Assembly: GCA_037013685.1 (NCBI GenBank)
Contig: CM072909.1
Location: 744,001-808,000 of the forward strand
Direction of reading: 5' to 3'
Length of the DNA: 64,000 nt
DNA from: Acridotheres tristis
Taxonomy: Eukaryota; Chordata; Aves; Passeriformes; Sturnidae
Part shown: positions 11,301 to 24,400 of the stretch, in pieces
Numbering within the stretch: the first letter of the stretch is position 1
How the letters are laid out: each line of letters starts with the position of its first letter
The notes under the pieces: generated by a model
What the model was told of the DNA's origin: nothing
What the model saw: only the letters and a program-made list of their open reading frames with translations
The model's database searches: none
Position numbers and translations under genes: made by a program

Positions 11301-14300
11301 GCAGGGTTTGGGGCTGGAACAGATGAGGATTTTCTCCAGAGAAGATCTTACCTGGACAACTCTTAACCCCTGCTACCGTGGCTGCTTCCTGCTGCTGTTC
11401 CCTGGCATTATCAGGATGCTTCTTTTTCCAGGTTATTTCTCCTGCAGGGCATTGTGGCTTCGTAGATCCCAGTGCTGCAGCAAGGTGGCAGGAAAACACA
11501 GGGGAAATGGGACAGGGGCACTGCTGCCAACTTTGGGACACATTTTCCTCCCCACCTTGGTGAAGAGTTGTTCCCACTCCCAGTCTGGTGTTTTCTTCCC
11601 AAAAGCAGCCTGGTCTGGGGGCATCTTTCAGCTCCCACATGAAGGAGGGATGGATGGACTGCATCCCTCTGGAACTGCCAGGGAGAACAACATGTTCTCA
11701 CTGCTCCTGGGGTCTGGACAAAGCCTCCTGAGCCATGGCTGGACACTTCCTGCACGTCCACCTCGCCTCCCACAGCAACGTGCTTCTCTGCGCAGTGGCC
11801 AGGCTAAAAAAGGAAAGCTCCTATCGTGCCAAAAACACAACTTTGATAAATATGAGGGGATAAGTCACAATAAGCGTGACTGGCTTGGGATCCAAACACA
11901 ATAATGTGAGAAGGATAATTTTATTTTCTTGCCTCTTATGCCTACCAAACCCTTGGATACAACAAAGTGAATTCCTAAATGAATTTATTTAGTAAATACC
12001 TGAGAAGAGCAAAACAGACTTTCTGCTCTAGCACAAAGAATGCAGTGGGGCGACTGAGAGGATGGCCTGAAAGGTATCTTACTCATCCCACATTGCATGA
12101 TTTAACAGTTTTTGATGCATTGGGATCTGTGGTTTAACAGCTCTAATTTGGAAAGCCATGTCACATTTAAAGGGAGAGGAAAATCCTCAGTCTGATCTCA
12201 GTGTTATCACCTTGGTGAAGCTCTTGTGTCCTCACGGTGCAGTGGGAGGGTTAAGGGGTGAAAAATGTCTTTTTGGAGGTTTCCAAGCCTACAGGACAGG
12301 GCTGGAAAGGATCTTTCTTCTCTGTGGTAGGCATTCTGTTGTGTTTTTATGTGACAGGAGCAGTATCAAACTCTCCAGGGGATCCAGAGTCAATGCCCAA
12401 AACCTGCTGAGCTGAAAGGCTGTGAAACCCTCACTGTGAGTTTATAATGTCTTTTACAACCCCTTCCCCAGGAACAGGAGAGGTTCTCTACTGCTCCCAC
12501 CCCAAAAAGCTTCATGGCCTGGCTGCAGAAATACAGGGAGGAAGGAAATGTAGGCTAGGCACCAGTCAGTTTTTGGAGATCTCACCTTGTGGGGTCTCCA
12601 GCAGATGTGCAAGTGCAGAAAATTCAGAGCAGGCTCTGGGCTGAGCAGAGAGGACACCCATCCCCTCAGGGATGGAAAGGGTGCAGTTTCACATCTCTGG
12701 CATGGGCATTTCATGGTTCTCTGTCTCTAGAAAAAGCTCATTTAAAAACAAAATAAATCCTCATTATCTTACAGCACCCAATGGCAGCAGCAGCTCACAA
12801 GGTGCCCGTGTCTCTCTCCCCTCCAGGCTCTCAGGAATTTCCAGCCCACCTGACCTCTATTAGACGGCCTCTCTTTCACAGATGACCTCTATAAGCGCTG
12901 CAAATGTTAATGGGTGGAATATCTTCAAAGGAGCCCCTCTGATCCTCACAGCCACCGGGTTGTTTTGCCTATCTGAGCGGAAGAGGAGGAATGTGCAGTT
13001 TATTTTAAATAACGTGCACTTGTCCTAATCGTGGAGATTTCTGAGCCTCAGCCAAGCCTTTGCACGTCATTACAGTCTGCTGTGAAGGAATTATTGGCCT
13101 CTTCACACTTTTGATCTTTGCAGAAAGGAGCGTGTGGCATTTCCAGCCCAGATGTTCACGATGCTGCTCCTGAACCCCACTGAGAAGTTTCTCCCTAATG
13201 ACTCCTGGGCCTCATGCTCAGACTGTTGAGAAGCTTCTTGCAGAGGTAAAAAATCAAATGAACACTGAAGCAGCTCTGACAAGGTCATCTGAAATCCCAG
13301 GAAAGACTCGTGAGTGGCAGCTGTGAAATGGTGGCAGGCACTTTGGAACCTCTGAGTGTGGGGAAGTCACAGGTCCCACGGTGGGGACTTGGAGAGCAGC
13401 AGAAAGAAACTGCAAGAGACTTCAGGACACAACTCCTCTGGTGTGTGGGGCCTGCAGGTGTGGGGAGGGAAGCTTTGGGTGCTCATGGAGGATGGCTGAG
13501 GCCATCCTGCCCTCCTTGGGGCTCTTCTCCGTGATGTCCATCCCTCTGCAGAGCTGTGGAGCTACACCAGCAGGTCCAGGCTCACTGCCCAGTGCAGATC
13601 CTCACCGTGCTCCTCACTGAGATTTCCCATTGCCAAGACAGATCTGAAACCTTTCAGTCAGATTTAAAACCCTGTGCTCAGGTTTGATCCCTGGCAGATC
13701 AGAGGGATGCTGTGGGTGCTGGGGATTCTGTGGGACACCCAGAAGGCCTCTGAGCAGTCATTCCCTGGTGTGAAGGTTTGTGGGCAGGACAGTGAGGAGC
13801 TCCATGGTCTCTGGAGTTCTATGCAAAGGAAAACCCCTGGAGTCAGGGTCTATAGGTCAAATGAGCCACTTAGAAGTTGGATTTTTGAATGCAGCTCAGT
13901 TTTCACAAACTGCTCCTTCCCCAGACTTTATATCCTCAATGCACCAAACTGGATCTGAGACTGAGTCTGGGCTCAGTTTTAGGGCTAAACCAGCACCCCC
14001 CGCCCATCTCCAGCAAGGCTGAGAGCAGCAAATGCTTTATACCCAACACTGACTTTTATTCTCCAATAACATTTTCCCACTCCCACCTCCCCTTGTTTCC
14101 CACATTTTCCTCTGTGTCCCTTTCTCCCCCCAGTTCATTTTCCCTGTCATACAGTTCTGCAGCCTGTCTGGGGCTGAGCTTTTGTCTCACCAAAGCCAAG
14201 TCCTCAGCAGGCAGAACCCAGAGTTGTGATTCCCCTCACCATGCCTGGAACTTAGTCCTGCTTGAAAACTGCAGATCTCAGTGGTTTTCCCTTTCCTGTC

Positions 14301-15430
14301 CCCATCAAGGCTCTAGGATGGATTGTTCCCCCTTCTCAAATAAATAAATGAAAGGTTTTCTGTAGAAGAAAATAACTGTTCAGAGTCCTGGCATTCTTCT
14401 TTCCTCCACCAGAAGCTGTGGCAGCACCGTGGTGCTGCTGGCAGGACTCTGGCAGGGGTGGGGACAAGCAGAAAGGTCACAAACAACCACAGGGACACCT
14501 TAGGGTCCAGGGGGTCTTTGCACTGGTGGGGAGAGACCCAACATTCTCGTTGGGGTGCAAACCCAGGGCTCCATCAGCTGGCTGAGGAAATTCTGTTCTG
14601 CACTTCAGAAACAACAAAGCTCCAAAGCAGGGCAGTAAAAAGTCCAGATTTGTCATCGTTTGAAGTGTATCCATCAGGGAAAATGCAGGATTTCTGTGCT
14701 GGAGTTGCCAGTTGTGTCTCTCTGCACAAAGAACTCCAGGTACAGCTGTGTGAAGGTGCTCTCCAAGCTCTGTCAGCTGTGCTGGATTTAGAACAGCCAG
14801 CTGTGGGGAAGTGACCCAAAACAGCCGGACAGCCCCTGAACTGAAGAGGTTTGAGTGATGGTGGGATCTTCTGCCTGGAGCCGTGGTGTGGGGGTAGGTG
14901 ATGCTGCAGGAGATCTCAGACCTTTGTGCTGCCCCAGGAGAGCACAAACCAACTGGGCATTGATGTGAGCATCTCCACCACCCAGGGCTGTGTCTCCCTG
15001 GGCCTGGGGCTCCTCTGCCTGCCCAGATCCAGGATCCATGGATGTTCTGCCTGTGGGTATCTCCAGCAAGGAGACAGGCAGCTGGAGGAGGGACACTTCT
15101 GGTTTCTTTCTGTGAAGGCCCACTGTGTCCATAACCCAAACTTCTGAGTGCAATTCTGACTGAGCAGCAGGAAGTGTTGGCCTGTTCTCCAGGTAACCTG
15201 AGCAGCTGAAAGAAGAGTTGAAATAAACACACCCAAAAAAGCTAAAGGATATTTTTGAAATTTCCTGGTTCAGAGCATTAACCAGCCTCTAAGCTCTGCT
15301 CTCCTTCCTCCCCTTTGGCCTGTGGGCAGGAGCAGGACATTGGACAACACAAGTCCCTGGCTCTGAACCTGCAGTTCCTATGCATTTGTGCAGCTGCATT
15401 TGGGGTCTGTGAAAAGCTGGGTGTCTCCTC
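8334..15430. other. Intergenic DNA between BMP10 and ARHGAP25
   Basis: No gene is recognised. The part nearest 15430 should hold the ARHGAP25 3' UTR on the minus strand. One AATAAA in that orientation is read from TTTATT at 14055-14060, but the true end is uncertain. A short direct repeat of a T/A-rich 20-mer lies at about 9728-9765. Two stretches (about 8690-8910 and 12850-13090) have a low-repeat, AT-motif-rich texture that could be conserved non-coding DNA, which I cannot test here. Confidence 0.5.
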
Positions 15431-18400
15431 CTAGTTGGTTTTGGCACCAGTTTTACTCGTGGGTTTAGTTATTTTTTTTAACTCCTCTTCGAGCATCTTG
15501 TTTTTCTTCTCCAGCTCCTCCCGCAAGCGCTCTGTGTTCATCAGCCTCAGCTCCAGTTCCTCACACTTCTTCTTCTCCTGCTCCATGTCCTGGTTCAGCC
15601 TCACCACTTTGGCCCAGACTTCATAGTTCTCTTCCTGGAGACTGTGAAGGGAAACAGAGCATGAAAGGATTGGATTGGATTGCATTGCATTGCATTGCAT
15701 TGCATTGGAAAAGGGCTGGGAAATCATTTGGCTCTCAGGGAGTCTCACCTGAGCCTCAAAACAAGTCAGAGATGCTGTCCTGAGCCCTTCAGTGGCCACA
15801 TAACTTGATGCAATATATCAGTAAATGTGATACATGTGTATTGCTAATGGGATAACCATAATATAATAACAACATGTGGGGCTGATGGTTACAGCCAATG
15901 GTGTAATAATGCTACTGGTGAATTCTGGAGAGTCTAACAGGCTAATGTCATGGCAATAACAGGAATTATGACAGTGCAAAGGAATGCAGGGACATTGCAG
16001 TGCCATTGAATGATGTGATAAGAGCTTGGAGTACTGATGCTGTAATAATCCATCACCCACTGTGATGAGAGCACAGCTCATGCAGTGCAGCACAGTGATT
16101 TTTAGACAGCCTGCTGAATACTGCATTTGATCATTAATCACTGCTATTACATGCTGCATGACATTGCTGGTAAATGATCTGTGCAGTGTTTGCTGTCAAA
16201 ACAGGAGCTGCACATTTCCCACTCTGCAGAGAGCAGCTCCCTGCAGTTACCTTTTAATCTGCCCCTCGTAGTCATTTCTCTGTGCCTCCATGTCCTTTTC
16301 CAGCTTGAGGATCATGCTTTGCAAGAACTCCTTGCTCTCCTGCTCAGGGCTGGGGTCCTCAGCAGGGCTGCTGGTGGGACTGGCTGGCTCCTTTGGCTCG
16401 TGGCTGGGACTGAGGCAGGGCAGGAATTCCTTCTCGGAGATGCTGCTGGCAGGGCTGGGGCTGGAGCCGCTGCCCTCCCCACTCTCTGCCTGGGAGGGGG
16501 GAGCACTGTCGAAGGCTGAAGCCCTGTGGAGGTCGAGCAGCTTAAAAAGATCATGAGACAACGTTCTCTTGTGTCCATCAGGGGCCACGGGGCGTGTGCT
16601 GCTTTTCCAAAAGTCACTGGCAAGGACATCATTCCTCTCCTTGCTGCCCTTCTCCCCTGGAACAGCTGCTGCCAGGAAGGATTTCCTTGTAGGCAAAGTC
16701 TGAGTTCTTTTCCTTGGCTGTGTTTTCCACGTTCCCAGCGTGTCTTTGGACTCTGTGTCCTCCCCGGGGATGCTCGAGGTGGCAGCTGGGCCAGGGGAGC
16801 TGCTGGAATTGGGGTGATCCCTCTGGAAAACACAAAAACAGCCCTGGAGCAGCCAGGTCACAGCTACTGCTGTCACTGCAGGCTTTACAAGGGGCACATT
16901 TCAACATGCTGGAGGAATAGGCACACTGTTCCATTAAAAACCATTTTGAATTGCACCACATTTACCACTTTTGCAGAGATTCCTTTGAAGAAAAGCCTTT
17001 AATCCCCAATGTTTTCCTTTCACCAGCCTGAGCTGAAAAGGTTTCATGTGCTCGGCTGTTCAGCCAAAAAGCTTTGGGAGTTTTCATATTCCCCAGAACA
17101 GTAGATTTTCCACAGGAAAGTGGAAAGTTTATCTACATCGTTTTCCTGATGTAAATATTCCAGGGGTGACAGACACAGCTTTTTAATCTATAAATAGCAA
17201 ATGCTTGTAGGGCTCGCTGTCAGAGCCTGCCACAATTAACCACATATCAATAAACCGAGCCTTGATGATTCCCCTGGGGATCCATCCTCACCATTTGCCT
17301 TTGGGTGGAGCCTCTGGGTGCTGCGGGATCCTCTGCAGCTCCCCAGCCCACGGAGCTGCGAGGGACAGGAGCTTTCTTCTCGGCTTTTTGGGCAGGTGGG
17401 GAGAGAGCCACATCCTTGGAAGGGGGGAAGAGCTTTTCATGGTCACTGATCAGCACAGTCATCACCTTCTGGACCTGGGGTGTGCCTGGAGGAACTAGAG
17501 ATTGTCAGGGCCAAACCCAGTGCCACGGGATCCCTCCCACCACTCGGGTTTTCTGCTCAGTCTTTCTGGTGTCTGAAATGGAGATGGAACAGAAAGCAAG
17601 GAGCAGGATCATAAAGCCAAAGAAAGTAAAGGTAATGAGTGAAAGGAAAGGAGTAGCCACATTTCTTTGAGTTTCCTCTGCTCTCCCAAGAAGGATTTTA
17701 CATCTTCCAGCTCTGAGCAGCACAGAGATGACCTCACCAAATTCCTGAACCTGCTGAACTCCATGAAGGGAACACGCAGTGGGGTGTTTTTGTTTTTGTC
17801 ATTTTGTCAGTTCCTGAAGGGTTTTTGTCATAAACACCTTTACAACCCAACAAATATGGCTTGACCCTGTACTCACTGTGCCTGGGCACATTTCTGGCTT
17901 GCATCAGCTTCACCACAGAAAATCTTTAATTTCGAGGCTGTGGATGCAGCTCAGGATTTCAGCATGCCAGGCTGAATTATGGCAATTATTCCAGAAGTCC
18001 CTTTTACCTCTCATGATAATTGCAGGGTCCTCTATCCTGGGTCTGATGAGGTTCACTCCAATCACTGTGGCCAGGTTATCCACACTCATCTTGTTGACGC
18101 TGGAGTTCAGTTGTATTTCATAGAGGAACCTGCCAGAATCCCAGAGCAAATATTTCACATCAGAGGTGGAAGATTGCAAAAAGCCTCACTGATGAAAAAA
18201 TCCTGATTCATCCTCCCAGCTCTTCCTCTCAGTCACAAGGACAGAAACACTCAGCCTTAGAACTGAACTGGAGCTGGGTCTTAGCCAGGTACCAGAATAA
18301 AAAGCCACCATGTGAGGAGCTGCTCCCCTTAGAAACAAATCAGAAAGGAAGGGAATCCCCTCCTCAAACCTCCAACCAGAGAAAAACTACCCAGGCTGGG

Positions 18401-21400
18401 TGAAGCCCAAAAGTTTTGGTGCACAAGGCTTTTGTCCAGGAAAACTAGAGCTGGTTTTAATTCCCAGAGATTTATAAATGAGTTTGAGGGTGGTGATTCA
18501 TGCTCAGACATTGTCAGGGGGTTTATCCCAGGGGCTGCAATTCTTCTCTACAAAAAGGATCTGGTGACTCAAAGGGAACCAAAACACAGCTTAAGAAAGC
18601 TCAGCCTGGAGGAGTCATCCTTTGGGATGACATTTCTGCTCCCCAACACCAAACCCGAACTGTGCAGAGCACTGACCTGCAGATGTAGCTGAGGAGGTTG
18701 TAGTTGTCTCTGGGGAGGAGGGACAGCTGCTTCAGGAGCTCCTGGTGGCCCTAAGTGGTGAAAAACAGCTCCAGGAGGATTCACAGGCACGTCTGGACCC
18801 AGCTCTTGATCACCCCAGCCAGGCTGGTGTGGGGTCTCCTCCTGGCCACCCCCAGCCCCAGGGCAGTGGGGGAGTCCCCAGCCCTGGGAGTGTTCCTGAC
18901 ATGGTGGTGGCACTCGGGGACAGGGGTCAGTGGTGACCCTGGGCCTGGGGCTGAGTCGTGGTTGATGATCCTCGGAATCCTTTCCAAATTTAGTTATTCC
19001 ATGACTTATTCTCCTGGCATTTGCTCCCCTCGGAGTTCCATTTCTGCAGGGCTCAGCAAGGAGGGGCAGCCACAGAGGAGCAGGGTCCCCTTTGAGCTCT
19101 GCAAGAACTGATCCTGCCTCATCTCCTCCAGTGTCATGTGTAGAAACATTTAGGACATCTTTAACCCCAAAGAGAAGCAGAAATTTAAGCTTTAAAATTC
19201 CCATGTGGCCAAGCTGGGAAACCCCAGTGGCTTTGAGGAAGTTTTTCTTTTTAATTTTTTTCCTTCTTTTTTCCCTCCCCAGATTCCAGAGCTGTGCTGA
19301 CACTGCCATGCACTTGGCATCTCCAGCTCACCAACATGCCCTGGCACTGAAACTGATTTTAAGGCGAGGAGGAGGAAAACAAAAGCACCTCTACCTTTGT
19401 CTCATCAGCTTCCAGAGCCTGCCCGCAGAGCAGGAAATCCTCGTACTGCAGCCAAGGCACGACAGGCTCCGGCAGCTCCCGCAGGTACAGCTTGAACAGG
19501 GAGGCCACGGTGTGGACATCGGTGTCCCTGCAATGTGCAAAGGAAAACTCAAACCCAGCAGGTCCCCACAATGCTCTGTGTGCAGCTGTGGAGACAGAGA
19601 GATGGAAACAGGGAGGCCACAGCAACCTGGGGGCACCCAGGGAATGGGAAAGCCAAGGAAATAAAGGCTTGGGGGAGGTTTTCCCCACCTTGAGGGTGGC
19701 AGGTCCCAGTGTCCACACCTGGGCTGAGCTGGGGTAGCAGGAAATTCACTTAGAGGGCTCCTGCCTCCTCCCAAAGCTGAGTTTTGAGCAAGCACAAAGT
19801 CACAGTCTCAGCTTTACCCAGCTGCCCTTCCCTTGGGCATCCTGGAGCCTGGCAGGTATTGCCTGTTCTGGCTGCTCCATCACCCTGGCACAGCTTTGGG
19901 CACAGCTTTGGGCACAGCTTTGGGCACTGCAGGCACCAAAGCCAACAGCAGCTGCCCCTGGCACGACACTGGGATTGTTTCAATCTCCCTGATCTGCTTT
20001 GTGAACCTAAAACTACTTTTCTTCACCCATCTATGGAGCCACCTTATTTAACAGTTTAGCAATTCTGGAGCACCAGCCTGGCTCTTGTCACTGCATTCAG
20101 AGGGGCAGAGAACCAAGGAAAAGGGAGAAAAACCCTTCTCCCATCTCCCCATTCCAAACAAAACCCTTCTCCCATCTCCCATTCCAAGCAAAGCCCCTCC
20201 TGGGCTCCCCAGGCTCCAGATGCAGATCCTCCCTGCTCACCACCCTCCCAGTGTGGAGCTCTGGGATGTCAGAGCAGCAGCAGTTCCTGGGGATGTTCTG
20301 CCAGGACAGATGTGTGCAGCTTTCCAGCCCTTGTATTTACATCCTGTCAAGGGGACAGTGTCAAGACCACAGGCCTCTGATCTGACCTACCTTGAAGCTG
20401 CTAAACTCTTATAAACTTCAAGCAAAAATCCCCCAGGTCAGTTATTTTTAGCATTGGTTGGAGCTGTAAAATACTATTATTTTCACAAACACTCATAAAC
20501 ACAGGGATTTTTTCAGAGCTGTGTTTTTGTAGGACCTACCAATACTCTCCACTGGGCACCCTGGGTGCCTGGTCTGCAGCAGCAGCTTTCTAACACTCCC
20601 CCTCAATCCTGCCCTGGTGCTTTCCTTTATTTCCAGGAATCTCCTCTCAGCACCCTCTGACTCTGTTCTTGTGGTTTCTTCCGAATCCTCGCTTCTCCTC
20701 AAGCCCTTCTGGAGGGCTCAGCTTTGCTGCAGGGCACAGCAGGGCTCTGGGGGTGGGACTGGCTGCTTTATCCTGGGATTCGGGGCAGGCAGAGGGCAGC
20801 AGCGTTACTTTATCCTGGGATTCGGGGCAGGCAGAGGGCAGCAGCGTTACTTTATCCTGGGATTCGGGGCAGGCAGAGGGCAGCAGCGTTACCTGCCGAA
20901 CGAGGGTCTCTCCCCGGCGTCGAAGGCGTCCCGGAGCTGTCGGACCAGGTTGTCCTGGCCGGGCAGGCGGAAGATCCCCTCCTCCCCCACACCGTGCTCC
21001 CGGATGAACTCGGCGCTTTTCTGCACCAGGATGGGCACCTGGTGCTGCCCCAGCTTCTGCTCGTAGGCCATGGTGTGTGCCAGGGGCTGCCCAAACACCG
21101 CTGGGGACAGGGCACAGGGCAGAGCTCAGCTCGGGGTGATGCCCCAAGGCTCAGCTTTAACGAAAACTAAACAGAGCTAACACATTTTCAAGATTCTGCA
21201 CTGCATTGGTGTGTGACTCTGAACTCCATACAAAGTGTTCCAAGTTCTCCTCCCAGCTCAGGCACACAAAACAATCCTTTGCCAGCCCCAAAACCAAGGA
21301 CACGCTGCAGCTTCAGCCCCAAAAAGTGCAAACAGCAGAGAATGGAGGAGAGAATCTGGGAGGATGGGACTGCAGAACCTGGAGCTGGGATTGGACAATT

Positions 21401-24400
21401 AACCCAAATATGGGAATGGACCAAAACTGATAAAAGCGTGAAAGTTCATGACCAGGATCCATCTTGGGTGGAGCCACAGCCAGGCTCTTGTACTGCCCAA
21501 GGTGAATCCTTTAAAGGCCTTTCAATAAATATCTACTTTATTTCTTTAACACTGCCTAGCCTCTGTTCCAAGTGGCCTCTCAAGGCATCCAGGATACCTC
21601 ACCTGCCCCAGGTGAGGGGCCAGCAGGACCTGCTGCTCTGCCAGGCACCAGAATCCTGCAAACCCCTCTGCAGGAACAGAGTTCTGCAAGAAGCAGAGCT
21701 TTTCCCGAGGAAAAAATGGCAAAACAAAAAACAAAACCTCGTTCCTCCTTCAAATAACTGACAGTTCTCAAAACTACTGAAGGCAAAACCTGGGGGCTGC
21801 TGCCTGTGAGCAGCATGCTGATCCAGAGGGAGACAGGGACAGGGAGGGAAGGAAGCTCATCCCACCAAGCTGAGGGGTGTAGAAAGCACAGAAGACCACC
21901 AAGAAATAAGAAAAGATCCTTGCAGGGATTTGGAGCTGGAATTCTTCCTGATCCAGCTGCTTTTCTTCCCCCTCCCCTCTCCTGAAACCCCTGTTCTGAG
22001 AGACTGCTGTGCTCCACAGGGGCTGGTACCTTCCCTTGGCATTAAAATTGGCATTTCCTGCTGAACTCGCAGCAGGAGCAGCAGCCTGGATCCCAGCTCT
22101 TCCTCCTCAGAGCTTGGGCCATGGCCAGAGCAGGTAAATCCCAATTTAATCTCTGGAATGTCAATGGCAAAGAGTCCCCTGCTCCTCTGCCACATTCCTG
22201 CCCTAGCACTGTGCCTGTGGTGTGCTCACCTCGAGCTCTGAAGGCTGAAATCATTCCCAGAGCAGGAAATGCAGGGCAGGACCTCACCTGGAACCACCAG
22301 GTCTGTCAGTACCTGCCTGCTCCTGGGGCTTCTTCATTTGTCACCTGGTCACACTTGTAAAGAATGACCACAAACCTGTCCCTGTGCACACCAGGAGCAA
22401 ATCTCTCTTTTTTTGGCCTCTGCTTTGGTAGCTGATATTGAATTGGTTATTTCACTGCTCTGAGGACACCTCCCCAGGGCTGTGGGAGTGGCAGCTAACC
22501 CTGCAAAACCACACCGAGATTTTGGAGATGCTTTTGCTGTTTTCTTCACACTCTGCAGCTTTTCTGCTTCTTGGTGTGCAACAAGTTCACAGGACCCGGG
22601 CCATTGGGCTGCTCCCACGTGGGCTCTGGCCAAAACCTCCCACATGCAGGGGTTCCTCTAAAAGCTCATCTTGCCTCAGGTTAGACTGAAGCCAGAAACT
22701 TCAAGTTTTGGGAGTTTTGGGATCTGTTAACCTGTGTATTGACATAAAATGCAGCTCCACAGTCCCTGACTTCTCTGCTGTCCTCTGTGCCATATAAATT
22801 TACATTTTCTCTCATGTAGTGTCACTTAATTAAGCTGCAAGAGACCAACAGCCTCCAAAGTTTAAAAAGGATCAGGGGCAGAGCTGTTATTAAATATTAG
22901 AGCCAGCTGGGACAATGCCCTGGAAACTCCTGGCTCAATGCTCCTTTCAGCTGGGTGATGCTGCCTCCCCCAGGGCATAGCCTGGTCCAGTTTGGAGGCA
23001 GAAAACCTCAGGGATGCAGAGGAAAAACAGGAAAAACAGGCTGGGACAGATGGGGGTGTACAGCCTGGAGAAGGGAAGGCTCCAGGGAGAGCTCAGAGCC
23101 CCTTCCAGGATCTGAGGGGGCTCCAGGAGAGCTGGGGAGGGGACAAGGGGTGGAGGGACGGGACACAGGGAATGGCTTTGAGCTGGAAGAGGATGGGATG
23201 AGATTTAGATGAGATATTGGGAAGGAATTCCCAGCTGGGAGAGTGGGGAGGCCCTGGCACAGGTGTGAGGAGGGTGAGGGTGTGAGCCAGGCAGGCTGGA
23301 GAGCAAATGGGGGCAGAAAGGATGGGCTGAGCAAGAAAAGCCAGGGGTAAAGCAAAGCCAGGGGGTTGGCAGGTGAAATACAACATTTTTTCAAGGCTTT
23401 ATCCCTGAATGGGAGTTGTTCTCAAGAACATTTTCGGGGTCAAAAGGCTCAGGAGGGAGTTGACAAAAGAAGATGAAATGTTCATCCAGGCTTGGCTCTC
23501 CTCACCACTCCCAGGGCAGTCACAAGCCCCATTTCCCAGGGATTTCTGAGCCCAACCCTCACCCAGACGTGCAGCAGGACAGGAGATCCCTGCAGGAGCT
23601 GCCCCTGCTCCTGTTTTACCTCCAGCAGCCGAGCCCAGCGCCCTGTGGATGGATTTCACCCACTCTTCCATTTCAGCCTGCGAGCTGGCCATGAGCACAC
23701 ACGAGTCCTGCCCTGCCCGGCTCTGCTCCCCAGCCAGCCCTGCAAAAACACATTTCAGGAGCAGAAAAGACACATCCCTATTGTTTTCTTTGTTAAAGGC
23801 TTCTTGAAGTGTAGAGGGAGCAGAAAACATTCATGAAGAAGAAAGTCTCCCTGCATCCTCAGAACAAGCTCCTTGGAAAACCATAGCTTAGAGATAAGAA
23901 ATGGCTTGTGAAATGGCAAATACAAAAGGAATTTAGCTTCCCGCCCTTGGTAGACCCTTTTATTTATCTCCAATATTAGTGATTCATTCTCTTTTAGTAT
24001 CCATAGGCCAGCTCTGAATGCAAAATCCCTCAGGGATTGGTTAGAAAGTAGAATTCCCTTGGTAATTGGTGCAAACTGTATAAACCCTCAAAAGATATAA
24101 AACTCCTGTAAAACAATAGCCGTGGGTATATGCTAGATCGGATGCCTGCATAGAATAAACCATGGATTTGTGCCTTTCTGCATATCCCAATCTCTTTACC
24201 CTGCTGGTCTGAGAGCTCACCACGAGCCAAATTTCTATCTGGGCAAGGCTCGGGAACGTGTTCTGTCACTGAGAGCTGCAGAAGCAGTCTCAGGGATCCC
24301 AAAGGGACCCCAAAAACCCAGCCAGTGACATTGAAGCCCCGCTGGCTGCAGGGGAAGCGGAGCTTTGGCGTTTCCCACTCTGAGATGTGCAAGGAAGGAA

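Noticed and set aside
20647..21147. 166-codon minus-strand frame that includes [14 protein letters not shown] repeats and overlaps ARHGAP25 exon 5
   Set aside because: It is not in the exon 5 reading frame, and the repeat is intronic.
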